DNA of 16,508 bases from Ochromonadaceae sp. CCMP2298 (Eukaryota > Sar > Synurophyceae > Ochromonadales > Ochromonadaceae): NCBI GenBank assembly GCA_026770595.1, contig MU634067.1, positions 1-16,508 of the forward strand, written 5' to 3'. Position numbers and translations under genes: made by a program. The notes beneath the pieces are model-generated. The model was not told the DNA's origin. It was given only the letters and a program-made list of their open reading frames with translations, and did no database searches. Shown here in pieces: positions 9,101-13,860 of this stretch (positions are counted from its first letter, which is position 1; each line of letters opens with the position of its first letter).

Positions 9101-10906
9101 GCAGCCTACGTCTATGAGCACGGTCTGCAGCGTGGCCGTCAGCAGAGAGGTGATCATCACGGGACGGTCCTCCGGCAGGATGCGCAGGCCTGCCCCTGGC
9201 ACTGCCCCCTCGGAGCACATCATGGACACAACGGAGTTGGCGGTGTAGACCTGCACGGAGGTGTGGAAGACGGTGTGCTCCATGGTGCCCATGCTGCGGC
9301 AGTAGAGCACGTGCAGGGCGGGGTAGAGCACAGTCAGCTGCTGCGAGAAGCCTGCCTTGAACATCAGGTCGTGCTGGAACTGGATGATCATGTCGTTGAT
9401 GCCCTTCTTCACCTCCACGCCCAGGAAGGGAGAGCCCAGCAGCATCACGGCCAGGCTGCTGTGGAAGCAGCTGTCGAAAGGCCGGTACAGGCGCTGCTTG
9501 AAGTCCGCCTCGAAGGCGCCGTGCGGCTGCGACTCAAGCATCGAATCCACGTCCCCGCCCTGCTCCTCCAGTGCGTGGGCCTGCGCGCTCTCGCGAGTCC
9601 AGTACACAGGCCGCACGAGCGGCAGGTCCGGCAGGCCCGAGGGATGCAGCTGCGGCAGTGCGCTGGGGAATCGGTCCGCCTCCTCCATGAAGCAGCCGGG
9701 AGAGTAGGCTAAGTCCAGCTGCTGCAGCTCGCCAGCCGCGCTGTATGAGTCGAAACAGCTGACCTGCCCCTGCAGTGGTGCCAGCAGGGCCTCCACGCAC
9801 ACCCGCCGCAGCCCGTCGCTCATCAGGGCCAAAGACTGCATCCACCCGAAGACGCAAACCACCTTGCGCTGCAGCGCGTGGACGGACTGCGGCACCATGG
9901 AGAAGAGCAGCCCGGCGTCCTGGGACAACTTCTCGTGCGCCAGTTCAATCTTGCTGAATCGGTCCCGCCCCTCCTGCGCCACCACCGCCTCTCCCTCCTT
10001 GTCCACCGCCTCTGTCAGCTGCTCAGCCGTGGACTGCGTCAGGCCCAGGCTCTTGAGTGCGCGGATCACCTCGTCGTACGTGTGCTTGTCGTCGTTGTGC
10101 AGACGGCACACCAGCGCCTCTGCGCGCTGGTCCTGCTCGTGCACGTGCTGGTTCTGGTCGATGTGCTCGAAGCCGCGCACAGAGGCCACGATGTAGCTGC
10201 TCACCACCGATGTAGCGCCCCTGAGAACCGCGCGCATTCCGCGCACCAGCTCTGGCGGCAGCGCATCTAGCGGGTTCAGCTTGCCCGCGTCCTGGTCGTG
10301 CGAGGGGTGGTTGTGGTCCAGGCAGTTGCCCTTGCGCGACCAGGCCTCCTCGTCTCCGCAGTCGCAGCAGCCCGAGCCTCCACCGGTGGATCTGTAGAAG
10401 TACACCTCGTGGCCCTCGTGGTCTGAGCGGCGGAAGCACTTGTCGCACAGCACGCAGGTGGGGTCCTTGGCGCACTGCCTGCAGGACCAGACCAGGTCGC
10501 CCTGCTGGAAGACCACCCCGCACACGGAGCGGTGCGCAGAGTCCGCCAGCCTCTGCAGCATGCGTATGTCTATGAGCGAGGGCATGTCAGCGCCATGACC
10601 GCCCTTGGCCGCACCCACCGCAGCTCTGTCCGACCGCCAGTAGTTGCAGATGAGCACACTGAGAAGCCCCGGAACAGCCTGCAAGGGCGACCGCTTCACT
10701 ATTTGGCTGGCCAGATCTTCCAACGCCTCCTCGGGCAGAGTGGGGTCCACCATGAGCGAGATGGCCTGGGGCGTGGGCCACGTGCTGTTGGACCCAGTCC
10801 ACACCAACCGCCTGCTCACCACCGACCCATTCTCGAACGTTGCTATAGACAAGTTCCAATCAGGAGCAAAGGCACCCCGGCCCTCAGCAGATGCGCGCGA
10901 GGTCAT
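3125..10906 (-). CDS. UBR1: UBR1/UBR2-type E3 ubiquitin ligase (N-recognin), 2593 aa
   Basis: E3 ligase that recognises destabilising N-terminal residues and ubiquitinates the protein for proteasomal degradation (N-degron pathway). Domains in order: UBR zinc box at about 127-199 (Cys129, CxxC at 142/145, CxxC at 154/157, His163/His166, CDCGDEEAW at 181-189, CLDH at 195-198); ClpS-like N-domain at about 264-310 (HNDDKHTYDEVIRAL); RING-H2 with CIVC 1355-1358, HVSHCGHTMHFDC 1500-1512 and CPLC 1545-1548; C-terminal zinc-containing UBR domain from about 2470 (CLVCG at 2475, then CTLHARSCGLGIGVFF) to the end, stopping near a Trp as UBR1 does. Unusual: an SH3b-like insert inside the RING, a bipartite NLS-like sequence (KRR at 1931, KRAKR at 1943-1947), and an acidic tract (2201-2263) absent from animal UBR1. 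Much longer than human UBR1 (~1750 residues). No intron in 7.8 kb. ATG has A at -3; stop is TAG. Confidence 0.95.
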   Translation of the reverse strand: MTSRASAEGRGAFAPDWNLSIATFENGSVVSRRLVWTGSNSTWPTPQAISLMVDPTLPEEALEDLASQIVKRSPLQAVPGLLSVLICNYWRSDRAAVGAAKGGHGADMPSLIDIRMLQRLADSAHRSVCGVVFQQGDLVWSCRQCAKDPTCVLCDKCFRRSDHEGHEVYFYRSTGGGSGCCDCGDEEAWSRKGNCLDHNHPSHDQDAGKLNPLDALPPELVRGMRAVLRGATSVVSSYIVASVRGFEHIDQNQHVHEQDQRAEALVCRLHNDDKHTYDEVIRALKSLGLTQSTAEQLTEAVDKEGEAVVAQEGRDRFSKIELAHEKLSQDAGLLFSMVPQSVHALQRKVVCVFGWMQSLALMSDGLRRVCVEALLAPLQGQVSCFDSYSAAGELQQLDLAYSPGCFMEEADRFPSALPQLHPSGLPDLPLVRPVYWTRESAQAHALEEQGGDVDSMLESQPHGAFEADFKQRLYRPFDSCFHSSLAVMLLGSPFLGVEVKKGINDMIIQFQHDLMFKAGFSQQLTVLYPALHVLYCRSMGTMEHTVFHTSVQVYTANSVVSMMCSEGAVPGAGLRILPEDRPVMITSLLTATLQTVLIDVGCPPTVRDAATLAGLSDANRTKFLSEHPVRTHKLSHLCRDLEYLSADYGFCARLLSGDVDPGMVDIWIDLCAMLQGLDAYTRKADVHTEREDDTWQDAANLVLELETVSSSFVSRGLLDLAFTEERTAMAAERHDSGPSSAIGSSAAPAYAAPIVNPYDRTQLWGMRDRAVQQCARKTLRAITAWVSHLPDTDGVLQLAPDAVLMGLPAGSYFFIGAGRGVSNLPVSMHLPVHRLLGKLVSFAANGGVDLGSVVGLLGRLSLRDGTSLLEHPLRCLVFASQVFCGMWRRNGYTAGNLAYNYGRAPLSRTLRDMDIVSLQLAVFALGPDAFLATLVSRFEITAMLDVRPEKLDEFFAQPLSSSARGHPDLREYQPPLLSELLKLLITTATYTPACLLESNGQGPESSAGAEGWRRMLKREVVHQLLCGAQTLGQLQRVKTMVGSARTVSDSMLHAVVEDTCLSRADQDDSAPTLSLRPDSYSFFDPEFPNLTNQNQYKACDRMREQVKAHSQGDQEFIPLFSASSLPIPHKDLAGVRALLYRPLFFALLQRSVSLVVGCPLHTAGSKLAILGRVVHLATLQLALLAPEAGAGAGSGAAFSVSAQEFYREAFASGEPSGGTIARGCGSDFLLCLADVWREGTLRDDVLYHQGLGWVLQQIFTHSAEGRALLEAKGVSFAAGKTEGEGEEAAAGQTKAQRQKAAMERANVESQKRAAAAFAAFQDDISDDDADEDGAEMAVGADGKDGRVAEEPLPECIVCREKTAQPLGYLCFVQPSHVVKNALLAEPDCPDLMTVFRVVAAGGCSVFAEAREGAKVTHTLSQGQHVWAESKDGHWVQLKAPAVGWCCLYRYTDPGELPPGSHDEHMPPAKLAPLLAGGTLVVNLHPVSELQFGRHGSARLHVSHCGHTMHFDCWDMFYAANFSRFTNRPNANEALPVDVDRGESLCPLCKSVTNSLVPHSHSRSQPSSSSSSTSSPTQGPRLNLLPFQSAVFAQAEAGGTGQAIVSGEWLRSQSSLQAAQATTRSWLDGTEGGSEDRAVLASDRVFFSECSRQQHLPWDTAFKSPQAASLPPAVQLFCSLHAAWATAAYTLLSATCTCIRERNFRFAGAAGPSPAETGLAEGDLALPPGDQTLLRHLLALLWRARAWRNSFPDAEGVEGGAEQQPFHKYVSVALHTLLFDCPQFEPAAQSSDVPTPFLDANTCSLSSLRRSLATMPLETVATSLYPTSRTVVALATLALQKGLSGQEVWALLKVPLLAQDLHVMAMALVSSTSSLPAFLACLELLCLAKLAQSLLEPACIGQFDFFQAGADRHAKAGEEAEGASPTLQSDAKRREGEKDNAPCKRAKRDQDLGGDRAHSPSTDAKAAAAATFTAMREALCNAAHVPLSASAPAGLDLVALALDSWIPFLEFAYHLRTSMLAISGSDSAPAVACGTGDAVHWGLRSDRDHAHLDSKLRHALQLSAQAGLGGDAAGWGAFTSAPVYAELLRTWAGQMDAYHSFVEGSTALQSSASSASSGYSGFSTAASGPGACAWIPGLGKDSDRRSRPNAGDLIPTGATPGLSLGGLQLKGDSKKSKTMDAFLKALSGGESAAAPRGGTGVDEEEGEGEREGSVNMTYDDPPHLDYLGAVDDDFVDYVEEDEALDFLDGDEGEEDGDGDEDEVDPAAGPVTDFQRRVQEFLFGATRPGATAAGAGGGAGTDAGDAGEGGLGAVAPMGLENILDMAEADMAGQRPGRRGGRATPSWKLQGVYPINPTIDAPSTATLRTLRSMGLNASAASSWPKLNGQGDFDNDSLLPTRAPLQGSLTGAQDVVGFNGERLLHRYPDLSHFGVGLRHLHRVFIPLPTIYTDLYQMVKFPDSAPGGGSRKPLEDPAVCLVCGRLLNAGNKPSDMPLDRRAAGECTLHARSCGLGIGVFFLVQQCHVLLLRGSRASYYPSLYLDSSGEVEQRGHNRPLFLNNKRVRRLEELYLSHNVAKEIVRKRASAETVIRMNWY
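6557..6733 (-). other. SH3b-like domain inserted in the UBR RING finger
   Basis: Residues about 1392-1450 of the UBR protein read as a small beta-barrel module: MTVFRVV, then GCSVFAEA, a TLSQGQHVWAES core, HWVQL and GWCCLYR. The pattern (YRV, short turn, polar-xxGxxV, E, W/RV, PxxGW) is that of SH3b-like repeats found in many protist proteins. It sits between the first RING pair (1355/1358) and the HxxCxHxxH core (1503-1512), a gap of about 145 residues where human UBR1 has roughly 60-70. Its role is unknown; peptide or partner binding is a guess. Confidence 0.6.
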
Positions 10907-11108
10907 CCTCGATTGGTGTTGGAGCCCTTGCGTGTACTCTCACAGCTTCCTCTTTTGAAGCCCTTCCAAATGCCCTCCTAGAGAGTACTTTCTCTTCTCC
11001 TTTGGGTTTCCTCGATGCTGGAGCCCTTTCGTGAGCTCTCACAGCTTCCTCTTTTGAAGCCCTTCCGTACGCCCTCCTAGAGAGTGCTTACTCTTCTCCT
11101 TCGGGGTT
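10907..11108 (-). repeat. Tandem duplication of a ~100-bp leader upstream of the UBR start codon
   Basis: Unit 1 (10907-11009) directly touches the UBR ATG; unit 2 (11010-11108) follows head to tail. They differ by about 10 substitutions plus a 4-base gap. A 27-base block is identical in both (10941-10967 and 11040-11066), as is GCCCTCCTAGAGAGT (10972-10986 and 11071-11085). On the UBR (minus) strand the units contain no ATG, as expected for a 5' untranslated leader. Each contains GCTTC...GAAGC around a 7-base loop; unit 1 also has an outer 8-base pair, GTACTCTC (10934-10941) with GAGAGTAC (10981-10988), reduced to 5 bases in unit 2. Confidence 0.9.
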
Positions 11109-11413
11109 GAAGCTGCTGAGCCTCGGGGTCCTATGAGAATGTGCCGGTGGGATGGATGCAACCAACCCATGCAACGATCTTTGGGCAGAGATGATGCCAG
11201 AGAGGGATGGCTCCCTCCTGCTCAGCTTTTTTACCTTACGGGTTTTGACTTTTGACAGGTTTTTTGACATTTGCAAGCAGGTTTCAGAGGAAGTTTTTCC
11301 GAACCGAAACTACAAAACCGGATTCGGGAAAGAAGCCGATGACTCAACAATCGAGAGGCGCTTGCTTGTGCTCGTGAGAGGAGATAGCTTGTGCTCTGGA
11401 GGGGAGATCCTCC
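11109..11413. promoter_or_regulatory. Divergent promoter region between UBR and J-protein genes
   Basis: About 300 bases between the duplicated UBR leader and the first ATG of the J-protein gene. Promoters of both genes should lie here. TTTTGAC occurs three times within 26 bases (11243-11249, 11250-11256, 11262-11268). A 99-codon open frame (11152-11451) crosses the region and overlaps the J-protein start in another frame; it has no recognisable features and is not called as a gene. No clear TATA box or heat-shock element was found. Confidence 0.4.
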
Positions 11414-12355
11414 ATGGCTGGCCAATGTTTACAGTCGTCCTGTGGACGTGATGTCGCAGACCGACGTGGGGTGGCCTGGGCAATGAGCAGAGTCGACTTG
11501 TACCGGGTGCTCAACCTCTCCAAGGGAGCCACCCTCCAGGAAATCAAAGGCGCGTACAGGACGCTCGCGAAGATCCATCACCCAGATCTGTGCACGACCG
11601 ACAAGAAGGTCGCAGAAGACACTTTCAAAAAGCTTTCTGCGGCATACCAAACGCTGAGCAATGCCAGGACAAAGGCTGTTTACGATATGGAAATCGGCAA
11701 CTACGGATCGCGGCGGGGCCAGCGGGGGCCGAACGCAGCGCCCCGTTCCACGCAGGTGCGCAATCCAGCGACCGGCGCCACCGTGACGAGAGACCACTTC
11801 GACGTGAAGGCCTGGAACGCGGCGCACTACGGAGCGGAGGACAACCCCCGGCAGACGCAGGCCTCGGTGAGCTATACGGACCGCTGGACAGACCCCTCCA
11901 GCGCGCACCAGAGCTATTACCGGCGCAAGGCGGCGCGAGAGGAGGCGGAGGCGAAGTCAGGTGTGAAATGGACCGCCGATGACGCGTACGCCGCCAGCCA
12001 GGGCTCGTTTGGCTCGGAGGCACACAGCGCGAGCGAAGAGAGCGAAAAGAGCGAGGAGAGCGAAGGCGATGCTGCGGCTGATGACTCCAGTCGCGCAGAA
12101 AGCAAAGGCAGCACTCGCACGGGCAGCGGCGCGAGCAGCAGCCGGGGCAGTGTCGGTGGCAGTAGAGGAGGCGGGGGCGGCGGGGGCGGGGCGAAGTCTG
12201 ATTTCCGTCCAGGCAGCGCCAGCTTCTTCGGGGAGGTGCTGGAGCAGAAGAGGCAGCACGTGCAGTCTGCGGCGGACAACCTCCGCAAGCGTAGGACGGA
12301 GCGCATTCAGCGGGCAGCGGGCGCCCCTGAAGTGCAGTCCTGCTCTCTCTCCTAG
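11414..12355 (+). CDS. J-domain (DnaJ/Hsp40 class C) protein
   Basis: Co-chaperone that stimulates the ATPase of an Hsp70 partner through its J domain. The J domain spans about residues 28-93 (DLYRVLNLSKGAT..., HPD at 56-58, FKKLSAAYQTLSNARTKAVYD). There is no Gly/Phe region, Cys-rich zinc domain or DnaJ C-terminal fold, so it is a class C protein whose client is unknown. The rest is low complexity: acidic Ser/Glu runs (about 200-225), Ser/Gly-rich with a poly-Gly run (about 235-257), then a basic helix near the C-terminus (FFGEVLEQKRQ...NLRKRRTERIQR). The start at 11414 gives 313 residues; the ATG at 11483 begins just before the J domain and has a better -3 base (G). The extra 23 residues are not a convincing targeting peptide. 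Ends with TAG. Confidence 0.9.
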   Translation: MAGQCLQSSCGRDVADRRGVAWAMSRVDLYRVLNLSKGATLQEIKGAYRTLAKIHHPDLCTTDKKVAEDTFKKLSAAYQTLSNARTKAVYDMEIGNYGSRRGQRGPNAAPRSTQVRNPATGATVTRDHFDVKAWNAAHYGAEDNPRQTQASVSYTDRWTDPSSAHQSYYRRKAAREEAEAKSGVKWTADDAYAASQGSFGSEAHSASEESEKSEESEGDAAADDSSRAESKGSTRTGSGASSSRGSVGGSRGGGGGGGGAKSDFRPGSASFFGEVLEQKRQHVQSAADNLRKRRTERIQRAAGAPEVQSCSLS

Positions 12356-12471
12356 TCCCCGCCCCAGTGCCCAGTCTCTGTGCCAGCGAGAGCAAGGCGG
12401 ATGGCGAGCTAGCCTGACTGGCGATGCCGAGACGGGGCGTCGGGCTGTTCAATGTGAATTATTGTATACTA

Positions 12472-12476
12472 TGTAA
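12472..12476 (+). terminator. Possible TGTAA polyadenylation signal of the J-protein gene
   Basis: TGTAA lies 117 bases past the stop in an AT-rich stretch, with a second copy at 12532-12536. The same motif follows the CDK and fibrillin-like genes. Five-base motif, so the call is weak. Confidence 0.3.
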
Positions 12477-12626
12477 GTTCTCCCCATAACTATAGGGGCT
12501 GCAGATTAAACCAGTATTGCGTCTTATTCTGTGTAAAAAGCGAATCTTTTTCCCTTCATACTCTCGCATCATAATTGGATATTGGAGACGCGATCATGCG
12601 GATAATCTGACAGTGCTGGGGGCGCC

Positions 12627-13591
12627 TCAACTGAGGATGGACTGCAGGAATGCCTTCACGAGCTCCATTTCGCCCGGGTCGGAGCTGTGGCCCATGCCCT
12701 AGAGGAGAGAGGGGGTGATGAGGTAGAGATGGGGTCAGAAAGCAGATGAGGATAGGTTGGGTATCGGTAGGGGTATCGGTAGGGGTATCGGTGACTAGGG
12801 CACTCACCCTGATGGTGTGGAAGGCAGGAGGGGTGCTGACCATGGTCTTCAGCAGCTCGTGCGAGTTCTTGCCCCACTTGTAGCCCACCACCCTGTCCTC
12901 GTCCCCGTGCGCCTGTGTGAGATAGGGGGGAGATAGGGGGGAGATAGGGAGATAGGGAGAGATGGTGAGATAGAGGTAGGTAGGGGGAGATGCACTTGTC
13001 CCTCACCTGCATTATGCGCAGAGAGCTGGCAGTGGCTGAGAGTTTTTCGGGGTAGGAGGCGCGTACGGGCAACCATGTGCTCAACGCAACCACGCCTCCA
13101 AGCGCGAGGGGGCAGCGCATGCTGGTATGCAGGGCCACGGCGCCGCCCTGAGAGAAGCCGGCGAGCACCACCTTGGAGGGCAGCACCTTGCCGGAGTCGA
13201 TCTCCTGCTGCACGATGGCCATCACACGCGCCGCAGACGCATTGAAGCCCGCCTCGTCCTCCTTGTCCGTGTCGCTCAAGCCATAGATGTCGCTCCAGCC
13301 TGGCATCGGCATGCCGCCGTTAAGGGAAATAGGGATTGTGTCGGCAGTCGGCAGCACAATCTTCGTGTCTTTCAGACCGAGACTGGGCATGAGGGAGGCC
13401 CACCCATCCGCAGTATCTCCCAGCCCGTGAAGGAAGATCAACAGACCAGAGTACTCCCCTGATTTCGGCACATACGTTATTCCCCTGCCGCCAATGCCGT
13501 CTGCGCGGACCGTCTTCATTATTGATCGCACCGGGGTCGCCAAGAACGAGAACTGGAGCAACAGAGCAATCGATTTCCACGTCCTGGTCAT
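12627..13591 (-). CDS. Acyl-protein thioesterase / carboxylesterase (LYPLA family), three exons, with signal-like N-terminus
   Basis: Alpha/beta hydrolase of the acyl-protein thioesterase group, which removes palmitoyl groups from proteins or cleaves lysophospholipids and small esters. Exons 13007-13591, 12808-12912 and 12627-12698 join to 253 residues. Visible: oxyanion motif HGLGDT (55-60); GFSQGG with nucleophile Ser147; catalytic Asp199 in AHGDED, the first codons of exon 2; catalytic His234 in MGHSSDP, early in exon 3. All three catalytic residues are present only after splicing. Most family members are cytosolic and ~220-230 residues; this one adds about 24 residues with a hydrophobic run (8-18) and then TPVRS, like a signal peptide. 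Met25 is an alternative cytosolic start. The first ATG is at 13591, preceded by in-frame GTG. Stops with TGA. Confidence 0.93.
12699..12807 (-). other. Intron 2 of the thioesterase gene, carrying a 12-bp tandem repeat
   Basis: 109 bases on the minus strand, starting GTGAGT and ending CTCTAG. Splicing joins TIR to GMGHSSDP, supplying the catalytic His. It contains about 2.75 copies of the 12-mer GTATCGGTAGGG (plus-strand reading, 12761-12793). Confidence 0.92.
12761..12793. repeat. 12-bp minisatellite in intron 2
   Basis: GTATCGGTAGGG at 12761-12772 and 12773-12784, plus a partial third copy to 12793, perfect apart from the final base. On the transcribed strand it is pyrimidine-rich (CCCTACCGATAC). 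Confidence 0.9.
12913..13006 (-). other. Intron 1 of the thioesterase gene, made largely of a simple repeat
   Basis: 94 bases on the minus strand, starting GTGAGG and ending CACACAG. Splicing joins ...RIMQ to AHGDED with phase 0 and restores the catalytic Asp. Most of the intron (12919-12989) is imperfect repetition of GATAGGG/GAGATAGG on the plus strand, a polypyrimidine tract in the pre-mRNA. Confidence 0.92.
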
Positions 13592-13860
13592 CACACGTGA
13601 TCAACTGAGAAGTGAGGACTCAGCGATGGCCGCAGCCCTGCTCCATAAGTTATACCGGTAGGAGATGAGAAAGGCTGTTCTGTTCGGTAATAAATATGGC
13701 CATTTGCAAAATACCGAACAAAATATGAACAGTTCCTTGTTACACATATTTATGCGCTGTTTTGAACCCCCTTTTCAGGAGGGCTGATTCCAGGGATTGA
13801 TCTGTTGATACATTAACTTACACATCCTGGCCTGGACATCGAGAGTGCCACAGCCGTCAA
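13592..13860. promoter_or_regulatory. Divergent promoter region between thioesterase and RING-like genes
   Basis: 269 AT-rich bases between two start codons on opposite strands. It contains a perfect inverted repeat, TGTTCGGTA at 13681-13689 and TACCGAACA at 13712-13720 (22-base spacer, about three helical turns centre to centre), and the 8-base palindrome TACCGGTA at 13653-13660, which shares the TACCG core. This arrangement suggests binding sites for a dimeric regulator, but no factor can be named. Confidence 0.45.

Noticed and set aside
8294-9712. 472-codon plus-strand open frame antisense to UBR
   Set aside because: Same reason: His/Gln/Val-rich shadow translation opposite well-supported coding sequence.
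11281-11310. Heat-shock element upstream of the J-protein gene
   Set aside because: GAA and TTC triplets are present but not at the alternating five-base spacing of a heat-shock element.
11152-11451. 99-codon plus-strand open frame before the J-protein gene
   Set aside because: No recognisable motif, overlaps the J-protein start in another frame, and lies in a promoter region; could at most be an upstream reading frame.
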